The translations under genes were made by a program, and so were the position numbers. Below the pieces are notes generated by a model. It was not told the origin of the DNA. It was given only the letters and a program-made list of their open reading frames with translations, and ran no database searches. A DNA stretch of 64,000 bases, taken from positions 1-64,000 of the forward strand of contig NZ_LZJK01000154.1 of the NCBI RefSeq assembly GCF_001667945.1, given 5' to 3'. Source of the stretch: Mycolicibacter sinensis. Its GTDB lineage: Bacteria; Actinomycetota; Actinomycetes; Mycobacteriales; Mycobacteriaceae. The first letter of the stretch is position 1; the number at the start of each line of letters is the position of its first letter. Positions 56,850-64,000 of the stretch are shown here, piece by piece.

Positions 56850-56863
56850 TGGAACGTGTTCTA
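56850..56863. promoter_or_regulatory. KstR-type operator
   Basis: TGGAACGTGTTCTA matches the KstR consensus TnnAACnnGTTnnA at every fixed position. It stands directly upstream of the SDR gene starting at 56828. Confidence 0.75.
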
Positions 56864-56893
56864 CCTATCCAAGCACGTGGTCGACGCCGCCCG

Positions 56894-57784
56894 CTACGGC
56901 TGATCGCGGCGAGCCAGGTCGGTGGCCTTGGCGGTGCGCCAGTCCGGCACCTCCGGCGGCAGCGCCACCGGGAACTTGTTGTCGTTGTGCGCCGACCAAT
57001 GCGCGTGGCCCAGCTGATGAATATGGAACCCGTGTTTCAGCGCCTCGGTGAAACCCATCGCGTCGGCGGCGGCGTTCACCGAGTCCTTGATCAACAAAGC
57101 GGCCATCGTCGGCAGCTGCGCGATGCGGCGGGCGAATTCCAGAGTCTTGTCGGCCAGCTCGTCGACGCCGAACACCTTGGACACCATGCCCAGCCGGTAG
57201 GCCTCGTCGGCGTCCAGGGAATCCCCGGTCAGCAGCAGCTCCTTGGCCTTGCGCGGGCCGAATTCCCAAGGATGGGCGTAGTATTCGACGCCGGGCATGC
57301 CGAGGCGCACCCCGACCACGTCGGAGAACCGGGCGTTGTCGGCGGCAACGATCAGGTCGCACGCCCAGATCAGCATCAATCCCGCGGAGATGGCGTTGCC
57401 CTGCACCTGCGCGATGGTGATCTTGCGCAGGTCCCGCCAGCGGCAGGTGTTCGAGAAGTAGTAGTGCCACTCCTGCAGGTAGGTCTTCTCGACGACCGGT
57501 TCCCGGGTGCCGCCGTGGCTGCGGAAGCTCGGGTGCTGATCCGGGCCGGGCCGCCGCTCGGCCAGGGCGCCCTCTGAGCCGAGGTCGTGGCCGGCGGAGA
57601 AGTTCGCACCGCGCGCCGCCAGGATCACCACCCGCACGGTGTCGTCGGCTTCGGCACGGGCGAACGCGTCGTCGAGCTGCACCAGCAGGGTGCGACTCTG
57701 CGCGTTGTGGGTCTCCGGGCGGTTCAGCCAGATCCGGGCGATGCGCCCGTCGTCGAGGGTTTCATAGTCGACGAGATCGCTCAT
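56894..57784 (-). CDS. Enoyl-CoA hydratase family protein
   Basis: From ATG 57784 the protein is 296 residues, with GGAGG upstream. Crotonase marks: NFSAGHDLGSEG (first oxyanion loop) and GNAISAGLMLIWACDL (second loop). The usual hydratase glutamates are replaced in the VRLGMPGVEYYAHPWE stretch, so the reaction may be other than hydration. The long C-terminus (FHIHQLGHAHWSAHND) is specific to a mycobacterial subgroup. The frame continues open upstream across otsA, which is a shadow. It lies on the other side of the KstR box from the SDR pair but points the same way. Confidence 0.9.
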   Translation of the reverse strand: MSDLVDYETLDDGRIARIWLNRPETHNAQSRTLLVQLDDAFARAEADDTVRVVILAARGANFSAGHDLGSEGALAERRPGPDQHPSFRSHGGTREPVVEKTYLQEWHYYFSNTCRWRDLRKITIAQVQGNAISAGLMLIWACDLIVAADNARFSDVVGVRLGMPGVEYYAHPWEFGPRKAKELLLTGDSLDADEAYRLGMVSKVFGVDELADKTLEFARRIAQLPTMAALLIKDSVNAAADAMGFTEALKHGFHIHQLGHAHWSAHNDNKFPVALPPEVPDWRTAKATDLARRDQP

Positions 57785-57847
57785 GCAGCCTCCGCCCTGG
57801 TTGTCGTCCGCCTCACAGGTTACGGCGCACTTCGCTAGAGTCGACTC

Positions 57848-58021
57848 ATGCCTGCTAAATCCGAACACGCCGACATCGAGGACGTGGAGCCGCTGGCCGA
57901 CAGCACCGCACGTCAGGCCCGGCGAGTCGTGGCCGCCTACGCCGAGGACGCCGACGAATGCCGGGTGTTTTTGTCCATGCTCGGGATCGGTCCGGCGAAT
58001 ACCGAGAAGCACGGGGCGTAA
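57848..58021 (+). CDS. Small protein upstream of otsA (Rv3489-like)
   Basis: The frame codes for 57 residues, from ATG 57848 to the TAA that abuts the otsA start. It is acidic at the N-terminus and ends with a conserved-looking helix and tail (ECRVFLSMLGIGPANTEKHG). Its size and place match M. tuberculosis Rv3489. Zero spacing to otsA implies translational coupling. No function is known. Confidence 0.75.
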   Translation: MPAKSEHADIEDVEPLADSTARQARRVVAAYAEDADECRVFLSMLGIGPANTEKHGA

Positions 58022-59467
58022 ATGCCGGGGTCGGGGGGTCTGGCTGCGTCGGCCGGAGAATCCGATTTCGTCGTGGTGGCCAACCGGCTGCCCATCGACA
58101 TCGAGGTGTCCCCCGACGGAACAACGGCCTGGAAACGCAGCCCGGGCGGACTGGTCACCGCCCTGGAGCCGCTGCTGCGTAAGCGGCGCGGCGCCTGGGT
58201 GGGCTGGCCGGGCAGCCCGGACGTGCCCGATGCGCCGATCGATATCGAAGACCTGCGGCTGTATCCGGTCGCGCTCAGCGCCACCGACATCGCCGACTAT
58301 TACGAGGGCTTCTCCAACGCCACCTTGTGGCCGCTGTATCACGATGTGATCGTCAAACCGATCTACCACCGGCAGTGGTGGGAGCGCTATGTCGACGTCA
58401 ACCGCCGGTTCGCCGAGGCGACATCGCGGGCTGCCGCCCCGGGAGCCACCGTGTGGGTCCAGGACTATCAGCTGCAGCTGGTGCCGAAGATGCTGCGGAC
58501 CCTGCGCCCCGACCTGACCATCGGCTTCTTTCTGCACATCCCGTTCCCGCCGGTGGAGCTGTTCATGCAGCTGCCCTGGCGCAAGGAGATCGTCGACGGC
58601 CTGCTCGGCGCCGACCTGGTCGGATTCCATCTGGCCGGTGGTGCCCAGAATTTCCTCTTCCTGGCACGCAATCTGACCGGCGCAGCCACCTCGCGGGGCG
58701 CGGTCGGGGTGCGCAGCCGGTTCGGCCAGGTGAGTCTGGCCGACCGCACCGTGCGAGTCGGCGCCTTTCCGATCTCGATCGACTCCGGCGAACTCGACCG
58801 CAAGGCACGCGAGCGGGGAATCCGGCGACGGGCCAAGGAGATCCGGGCCGAACTGGGCCACCCGCGCAAGATCCTGCTCGGGGTGGATCGCCTGGACTAC
58901 ACCAAGGGCATCGACGTGCGACTCAAGGCGTTCCACGAGCTGCTCGCCGAAGGCCGCGCCAAGCGGGACGACACGGTGCTGGTGCAGCTGGCGACGCCCA
59001 GCCGGGAACGGGTGGAGAGCTACCAGATCCTGCGTGACGACATCGAGCGCCAGGTCGGCCACATCAACGGCGAGTACAGCGAGGTCGGCCACCCGGTGGT
59101 GCACTACCTGCACCGACCGGTCCCCCGCGACGAACTGATCGCGTTCTTCGTGGCCAGCGACGTCATGCTGGTGACTCCGCTGCGCGACGGGATGAACCTG
59201 GTCGCCAAGGAGTACGTGGCATGCCGCAGCGACCTGGGCGGCGCCCTGGTGTTGAGTGAATTCACCGGGGCGGCAGCCGAATTGCGGCAGGCCTACCTGG
59301 TCAACCCGCACGATCTCGAAGGCGTCAAGGACGTCATCGAGGCGGCGGTCAACCAAACCGCCGAAGAGGGCCGCCGGCGCATGCGCGCCCTGCGCCGCCA
59401 GGTGCTGGCCCACGACGTGGACCGCTGGGCACGGTCCTTCCTCGACGCGCTCGCTGAGTCCGGGTGA
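58022..59467 (+). CDS. otsA: Trehalose-6-phosphate synthase OtsA
   Basis: OtsA joins (A/U)DP-glucose and glucose-6-phosphate into trehalose-6-phosphate; trehalose is needed for mycolate lipids. The protein is 481 residues, a GT20 glycosyltransferase. Motifs: [10 protein letters not shown] at the start, [16 protein letters not shown], the nucleotide-sugar part [12 protein letters not shown], and late [14 protein letters not shown]. The start ATG immediately follows the small ORF's stop. It ends 1 bp from the opposing gene. Confidence 0.97.
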   Translation: MPGSGGLAASAGESDFVVVANRLPIDIEVSPDGTTAWKRSPGGLVTALEPLLRKRRGAWVGWPGSPDVPDAPIDIEDLRLYPVALSATDIADYYEGFSNATLWPLYHDVIVKPIYHRQWWERYVDVNRRFAEATSRAAAPGATVWVQDYQLQLVPKMLRTLRPDLTIGFFLHIPFPPVELFMQLPWRKEIVDGLLGADLVGFHLAGGAQNFLFLARNLTGAATSRGAVGVRSRFGQVSLADRTVRVGAFPISIDSGELDRKARERGIRRRAKEIRAELGHPRKILLGVDRLDYTKGIDVRLKAFHELLAEGRAKRDDTVLVQLATPSRERVESYQILRDDIERQVGHINGEYSEVGHPVVHYLHRPVPRDELIAFFVASDVMLVTPLRDGMNLVAKEYVACRSDLGGALVLSEFTGAAAELRQAYLVNPHDLEGVKDVIEAAVNQTAEEGRRRMRALRRQVLAHDVDRWARSFLDALAESG

Positions 59468-59468
59468 C

Positions 59469-60008
59469 TCAGCTGCACAGGTGGATCGGGTTGTCCTGAC
59501 AGGTCAGCGGGTAGTGCACCACCGGGTTCGGCAGCGGTGAGACGAACGTCAGCGTGAACGGATGCTTGTCCAGCCCGGGCTGCTCGCCGCAGACGGCGGC
59601 GTGCGACTGGGTGTAGGTGCCGCGCAGGGACGTGTCGAACTGGTACATCTCCTCGCTGGCGGCGGTTTTACCATCCGGGCATTTCTTACCGGCCAGCAGC
59701 GGCGTGTGGTAGCTCCACAGGCCGTTGGACAACCGGTAGGCCCCGGCCTGTCCCGGAGGGCCGTCGCTTTCCACCTGCAGCTTGCAGCCGACCGCCAGGT
59801 GCAGCGGCACCCGCCCGTCACCCACCGTCGGGACGCACAGCGGATAGATCTTCCACGTCGCCGTGATACCGGCGCCGTTGTAGGTGTAGATGCCCTCCAG
59901 CGTGCCTTCCGGCGCCGCGTCGTCGTCGGCGCCGGCCTCGGCAGCCAGCCCGCCGCTCGCCGCCATCGCGACAACGCACGCGATCAGGCCGCGAACGAGT
60001 CTCCTCAT
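59469..60008 (-). CDS. Secreted cysteine-containing protein (Rv3491-like position)
   Basis: The protein is 179 residues from ATG 60008; ATG 60017 is an alternative. A Sec signal peptide covers residues 1-27 (RRLVRGLIACVVAMAASGG, cut near GAD). The mature part has about six cysteines (PLCVP, GCKLQ, KKCPD, AVCGE, LTCQD, HLCS), probably paired outside the cell. It has no clear domain. It follows the Mce-associated genes by 17 bp and ends beside otsA. A link to the mce4 operon is suggested by position only. Confidence 0.82.
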   Translation of the reverse strand: MRRLVRGLIACVVAMAASGGLAAEAGADDDAAPEGTLEGIYTYNGAGITATWKIYPLCVPTVGDGRVPLHLAVGCKLQVESDGPPGQAGAYRLSNGLWSYHTPLLAGKKCPDGKTAASEEMYQFDTSLRGTYTQSHAAVCGEQPGLDKHPFTLTFVSPLPNPVVHYPLTCQDNPIHLCS

Positions 60009-60025
60009 GCCGCTCATCCTCTCAG

Positions 60026-60514
60026 CTAGATCGGTGCGATGTTGCTGATCAGCCACTTGCGGTCGACCTTGCGGAAGTCGACCCGCAACCGACTGCCCTC
60101 GTAGAGCTTCTCTTTGGACTTGCCCGTCACGGTGCGGTTGATGAAGACCAGCACCGAACCGGTGGTGCGGCGGGCCGCCAGGGTACCGACGCCGACGACG
60201 TCGACCTGGTTGACCAGTTGCTTCTCCCGGGCCTGCGGGATGATCTCGTTGACGGCCCGGGCCTCGAACTCGCGCCGGTACTCGCCGGTGAACATCGGGT
60301 AGGTCTCGGTCAGGCTGCGTTCCACGGTCTTGTACTCGTAGCCGAGCACCTTGGGGATCTCATCGATCGACAGCTTGACCAGCTCAGCGCTGGCCAGCTG
60401 TTCGCCGCGCGTCTCGACCCGGCTCCAATACAGCGTTCCCGCGGTGGCCCCCAGCCCCACGAACACTCCGAGAATTGCCACCAGGGCGGCCAGCACCCAC
60501 CAACGCTTGCTCAT
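60026..60514 (-). CDS. Mce-associated membrane protein (Rv3492c-like)
   Basis: The protein is 162 residues with one N-terminal membrane anchor (WVLAALVAILGVFVGLGATAG) and an outer part with an NTF2-like fold, as in Mas proteins. It supports the Mce4 cholesterol importer. It is the second of two Mas genes after mce4F. Its start overlaps the previous stop by 4 bp. Confidence 0.93.
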   Translation of the reverse strand: MSKRWWVLAALVAILGVFVGLGATAGTLYWSRVETRGEQLASAELVKLSIDEIPKVLGYEYKTVERSLTETYPMFTGEYRREFEARAVNEIIPQAREKQLVNQVDVVGVGTLAARRTTGSVLVFINRTVTGKSKEKLYEGSRLRVDFRKVDRKWLISNIAPI

Positions 60515-61179
60515 CGGGTGCTACCGTCCGGCCATTTGAGGTCGTAGGCCGTCATGTTCCCGGCGTCGTCCTCATGGACGATGATCCGTAGCGCGTACGG
60601 CTGCGACGGCTTGTTGACGCCCTCGCTGTCGGTCGCGGTCGCGCGCATCGCCACCAGGACCGAGGCGTTGCCGGCAACGTCGTCCACGCCCTCCAGGGCG
60701 GCGGCGTTGACCACCGCCTCGGAGCTGTGCTTGGTCTCGCGCAGCAGCGCCTTGAGGTTGTCGGCGTTGGCCGCCATGGTGTCGCGCAGCGGGCCGCTGG
60801 TGCCGGCCACGAAACGGTCCACCTGGTCGTTGATGGTGTCAGGTGTGTAGGTGTACATGTTGAGCACGGTCTGCACCGCGGTGTCGACGAAGCGCTGGTC
60901 CCGGCTGTCGGCTGCGGCGGCGTGCCGGTGCTGCACCAGCAGGACGGCGACCAGCCCGCCCAGCACCGTGCTCGCCACCAGGGCGGCGACACCGGCGACG
61001 AGGGCGGTCTGCCGCGCGTTGGCCCGACGCCGCGGCGGTGGGCCGACCGGCCGGGCCGCCCGCACCGCCGCCGGGCTGGGAACCGGCACCCGCACCGCTG
61101 CGGCCTCGGCGGCGTCACCGGCCGCGCCGGCCGCCCGCGAGGCCCGACGACGGGTCCGGGTGTCGTCCGGACCGCTCAC
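60511..61179 (-). CDS. Mce-associated membrane protein (Rv3493c-like)
   Basis: From GTG 61179 the protein is 222 residues. The N-terminal 55 residues are cytoplasmic and rich in Ala, Arg and Pro. One membrane segment follows (LVAGVAALVASTVLGGLVAVLL), then an outer NTF2-like domain. Its start overlaps the mce4F stop by 4 bp (GTGA), and its stop overlaps the next gene's start. It probably stabilises the Mce4 complex. Confidence 0.93.
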   Translation of the reverse strand: MSGPDDTRTRRRASRAAGAAGDAAEAAAVRVPVPSPAAVRAARPVGPPPRRRANARQTALVAGVAALVASTVLGGLVAVLLVQHRHAAAADSRDQRFVDTAVQTVLNMYTYTPDTINDQVDRFVAGTSGPLRDTMAANADNLKALLRETKHSSEAVVNAAALEGVDDVAGNASVLVAMRATATDSEGVNKPSQPYALRIIVHEDDAGNMTAYDLKWPDGSTR

Positions 61180-62876
61180 GTCTGCCTCGGCTCGAGCATC
61201 AAGTCCGCCCAGTTCTCCGCCGGCAGCCATTTATCCGAGCCGGAGACGAACACCCCGGTGCCGCCGGCCGGGTCCACGAACCTGCCGGTGCGCTGGTCGT
61301 AGCTGCTGTAGGCGACCCCGTTGGCCTGGGCCGGCGCCTCGGCCGGCATCGGACCGGGTGCCGGGCCGGGAGCCGGGTCGCGGCCGTAGGCGGGCAGGCC
61401 GCCGTTACCGCCCGGGCTGGTCGGCATGTTCTGGTCCGGCGGGGCGTAGTACGGCCACGGTGCCGGCGGATTCGGACCGAGCTCATTCGGCGGGTACGGC
61501 AGCGGGTACGGCGGATTGGGTGCCGGACCCGGGCCGGCGGGTACCCCCGGGGGCAGCGCCACCACGGGCGGGCCGGGGTCGTAATCCGATTCCGGCGGGA
61601 TGTAGGGGAACTTGTTCATCGGCTGGCGCATCCGCGGGTCGGTGATCGGGGTGTCGTAGGGCACCGGCGGGCCACGCCAGGCGTTGCTGCCGATCGGAAT
61701 GAAGCCCTTGGGGTCCCGGCAGAGCTGAATGGTAGGCGCCCGCTTGCCCGGGTATTCCATGCAGGGGTAGTTGCGCGCACCCCGGACCGCAGTCGGATCG
61801 TTCTGAGCCGCTTTGCAGTACAGGCCCTTCGGCAGCTCACGCACCGTCTCGTCGGCTGGCGTGCGCATCTCGGTGAACGGCACGAACCCGACCGTGCACG
61901 GTGGCGGGTCGTGCATGTCGATCTTGAAATCGAGCTTGACGCCCTCTTCCATCGGCACCCCACCGGCGACGGTGAGCAGGGCGGCCATCAGGGCGGGGAA
62001 GACCACCAGTGCATGTTCGATCGAGTTGCGATAGATGACCCCGACCCGACCGAAGTTGGCGATGCTGGCCGCCAGCGTCGGGAACGACGCCTGAATTCCA
62101 CTGAACGTGGTGTTCGCTGCGTCGGTGACCGAAGGCAGCGTCTGCAGTACTTCACGCAGCTGCGGGTCGGCGTTACGCACCTCGGTGGTGACCGCCGCGA
62201 GTGACTTGGTGAGCGTCTTGATGTCCTCACCGCTGCGGATCTGGGCGTCCAGGAACGGCTCGAACTGGTCGAGCAGGCTGTAGATCGCGTCGAAGTTGGC
62301 GTTGGCCTCGTCGACCAGCTGCCGCGATGACGCGATCATCCGGGCCAGCTCCTGCCCCGAACCGTTGAATCCCTGAAACGCGTTGCGCAGCAGATCCCGC
62401 AGCCGACTGTTGGCGACGCTGTTGACCAGCGTCTGGGCCTGATCGAGCAGTCCGGCGATGTCCTGGCCGATCGCGGTGCGGTCCTGGCCGATTCGTGCGC
62501 CGTTGTGCAGCGTCCCGGCAGCCGGGGCGCCTGCGGGGGGAACCAGATCGATGTACTGCTCACCGATGGCGGACATACTCTTGACGGTGGCGGTGACATT
62601 GCCCGGGACCTTGGTGCCGCTGTTGAGCCGCATCTGCGCGTCGACGCCGTGGTCGGTGAGACGGACGTCTTCCACCCGGCCCACCGTCACCCCCCGGTAG
62701 GTGACGTTGGCGCTCTTGTAGATTCCACCGCCGCCGATGAAATCGGCGGTCACCTGGTAGGTCCCGATCCCCATCCGGCTCGGCGCGTGCAGGTACAGGA
62801 TCGAGATCGCACCGACGGCCAGCACGGTGACCACGGCGAAGATCCCGAGTTGGATTCGAACCAGACGAGTCAGCAT
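61176..62876 (-). CDS. mce4F: Mce family protein Mce4F
   Basis: The protein is 566 residues. It starts with a membrane helix (LGIFAVVTVLAVGAISILYL), has the MlaD/Mce domain at about 38-115 (GGIYKSANVTYRGVTVG), a helical middle (about 130-330) and a Pro/Gly-rich tail (about 400-510), as usual for the F subunit. It forms part of the hexameric conduit for cholesterol across the periplasm. The gene follows lprN by 3 bp. Confidence 0.94.
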   Translation of the reverse strand: MLTRLVRIQLGIFAVVTVLAVGAISILYLHAPSRMGIGTYQVTADFIGGGGIYKSANVTYRGVTVGRVEDVRLTDHGVDAQMRLNSGTKVPGNVTATVKSMSAIGEQYIDLVPPAGAPAAGTLHNGARIGQDRTAIGQDIAGLLDQAQTLVNSVANSRLRDLLRNAFQGFNGSGQELARMIASSRQLVDEANANFDAIYSLLDQFEPFLDAQIRSGEDIKTLTKSLAAVTTEVRNADPQLREVLQTLPSVTDAANTTFSGIQASFPTLAASIANFGRVGVIYRNSIEHALVVFPALMAALLTVAGGVPMEEGVKLDFKIDMHDPPPCTVGFVPFTEMRTPADETVRELPKGLYCKAAQNDPTAVRGARNYPCMEYPGKRAPTIQLCRDPKGFIPIGSNAWRGPPVPYDTPITDPRMRQPMNKFPYIPPESDYDPGPPVVALPPGVPAGPGPAPNPPYPLPYPPNELGPNPPAPWPYYAPPDQNMPTSPGGNGGLPAYGRDPAPGPAPGPMPAEAPAQANGVAYSSYDQRTGRFVDPAGGTGVFVSGSDKWLPAENWADLMLEPRQT

Positions 62877-62879
62877 TGG

Positions 62880-64000
62880 TCAGTCTCCATAGTTCGGAGC
62901 CGTGCCGGGCGGGATCTTGAACGGGTCGGCCGCCTGCCCGGACAGGTTGGCCATCTCACCGATCAGGAAGTCCGGTGGGTTCAGGATGTCGTGCATGTGC
63001 GGCATGTTCGGGTCGAAGGCGCCGGTGGTGAACACCGACTCGCCGAGCCGGCGCAGCGTGAAGTCGAAGGTGACGTAGACGTTGAGGAAGTCCCCGCGGA
63101 CCGCGTTGCGCAGGTACATCGACGGGAACGGGAACGTCGGGATGAACGGGAAGGCGGTCACCAACTCGTTGGCGTTGTCGGCGAAGGCCTTGACGACCGG
63201 GTAGAGGTCCTTGATGTCGGCGGCGAAGTCCTCTTTTGTTTCGGTCATGATCCGCGACCCGACGTCGGCCAGGCGACCCAGCGCACCGAACGCGTCGATG
63301 ATGCTGGAGCGGTTGTCGTTGAGCACCTGAAGCGCGGCCGGCATGGTCTCCAGTGCCCGCCCCAGGCTGGGGGAGCTGCGGGCCAGGGTCACCCCGATCC
63401 GGTTCAGGCCCTCGGCGGCGGCGATGATGTCGTGGGCCTGGCGGTCCAGCGATGCGGTGAGCTCGGCCAGCCGCGGTATCAGCCCGGCGAGGGTGCCGGC
63501 CCGGCCGGCGACCGCCGCGTACGCCTCCTCGGTGATGTCTTGCAGCGCACCAAGATTGCCCTGGTTGACCACCACCCCCAGTGACGACAGCACCTCTTCG
63601 GTGCTGGGGTAGCGTCCGGTCCGGCTGAGCGGAATCTGGTCGCCGGGCGCCAGTTTGCCGACGGGGGGCTCGTCGTACGGTTCGGACAACTCGATGTGTT
63701 GGGAGCCCAACAGTGAGGTCTGCGCGACCTTCGCCACCGCGTTAGCCGGAAGCACCACGTTGCCGTCCAGTGACAGCTTGACCGCCGCGTAGAAGCTGCC
63801 GTCGGGCTGTTGCACCGCCTGTAGGCCTGAGACGCTGCCCACGGTGACGTCGTGGACCATCACCGGCGAGTTCTGCGGCAATGTGGTCACATCCGGCAGC
63901 TGCACCGTGATGTTGTAGGACCCCCGCCCGTGGCCCGCAGTGCCCGGCATGTTCAGCGAGTTCAACCCACCGAACTGGCATCCGGACAACACCAGCGCCC
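62880..64000 (-). CDS. lprN: Mce family lipoprotein LprN (Mce4E), N-terminus beyond the window
   Basis: The visible part has 373 residues. The first visible residues contain a lipobox (LVLSGCQF), so the N-terminal acyl-cysteine is at the edge. The Mce domain follows (ITVQLPDVTTLPQNSPVMV), then a helical region with GLNRIGVTLARSSPSLG, and the C-terminal FKIPPGTAPNYGD. It is the lipoprotein subunit of Mce4. The upstream mce4 genes lie outside the window. Confidence 0.94.
   Translation of the reverse strand, partial: ALVLSGCQFGGLNSLNMPGTAGHGRGSYNITVQLPDVTTLPQNSPVMVHDVTVGSVSGLQAVQQPDGSFYAAVKLSLDGNVVLPANAVAKVAQTSLLGSQHIELSEPYDEPPVGKLAPGDQIPLSRTGRYPSTEEVLSSLGVVVNQGNLGALQDITEEAYAAVAGRAGTLAGLIPRLAELTASLDRQAHDIIAAAEGLNRIGVTLARSSPSLGRALETMPAALQVLNDNRSSIIDAFGALGRLADVGSRIMTETKEDFAADIKDLYPVVKAFADNANELVTAFPFIPTFPFPSMYLRNAVRGDFLNVYVTFDFTLRRLGESVFTTGAFDPNMPHMHDILNPPDFLIGEMANLSGQAADPFKIPPGTAPNYGD

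Noticed and set aside
57785-59413. N-terminal extension of the enoyl-CoA hydratase to about 840 residues
   Set aside because: The extra part is antisense to otsA. The real start at 57784 has a ribosome site and a normal crotonase N-terminus.

Overview
The window is a stretch of mycobacterial chromosome. It is GC-rich, has many GTG starts and 1-4 bp start/stop overlaps, and carries a PGRS-type glycine-rich protein, phoP-phoR, cyp51/cyp123/cyp126 and mce4 genes. The order of most genes from 1.7 to 44.8 kb follows the Mycobacterium tuberculosis block from about Rv0788 (purQ) to Rv0756c, in opposite orientation. The right edge follows the Rv3489-Rv3495c block (otsA, Mce-associated genes, mce4F, lprN). 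Inserted, fused and replaced genes point to a non-tuberculous mycobacterium. Species assignment and all M. tuberculosis comparisons are from memory, not from a search.

1-1.6 kb: a secreted PGRS-repeat protein, cut by the left edge. 1.7-15 kb: purine synthesis genes (purQ, purS, purC, purB) interleaved with an MBL-fold hydrolase, an FAD dehydrogenase, a DUF2334 protein, a DUF2254 membrane protein, a glutathione-peroxidase-like thiol peroxidase, an intact oligopeptidase B, a TDT-family transporter and cyp126. 15-18 kb: a proton-translocating transhydrogenase operon with a full-length fused PntA. 18-24.4 kb: a TetR regulator divergent from a Tat-exported esterase, then two tandem paralogous exported proteins made of three long repeats each, then a membrane-anchored protein. 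24.4-31.2 kb: purD, a small HTH/HepT-like fusion remnant, and a catabolic run (SDR, enoyl-CoA hydratase, CMD protein, 6PGDH-like dehydrogenase, SDR, aldehyde dehydrogenase).

31.3-40.6 kb: a divergent TetR gene opens a rightward sterol/P450 operon: cyp123, SDR, cyp51, 3Fe-4S ferredoxin, SnoaL-like protein, a DapB-like dehydrogenase, SDR, a CYP125-like P450 and adhB. Two TGGACA-type palindromes flank the TetR/aldA intergenic space. 40.6-44.8 kb: YceI protein, HIT protein, phoR, phoP, a decapeptide-repeat protein, and tRNA-Thr(TGT).

44.9-57.8 kb is an accessory lipid/steroid-type catabolic region: a C-C bond hydrolase, five SDRs, an HSL-type esterase, a wax ester synthase/DGAT, two divergent HsaA/acyl-CoA-dehydrogenase-like paralogues, an IclR regulator, a Baeyer-Villiger-type monooxygenase and an enoyl-CoA hydratase. 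A textbook KstR-type box (56850-56863) and two related palindromes that may belong to the IclR protein suggest it is wired to sterol use. 57.8-64 kb: a small ORF coupled to otsA, a secreted cysteine-containing protein, two Mce-associated genes, mce4F and lprN (cut by the right edge), which belong to the cholesterol importer Mce4.

No rRNA, insertion sequence, prophage or CRISPR array was seen. No gap between genes exceeds 300 bp. The longest is 19698-19961, which holds only weak inverted repeats and the leader of the repeat-protein pair.
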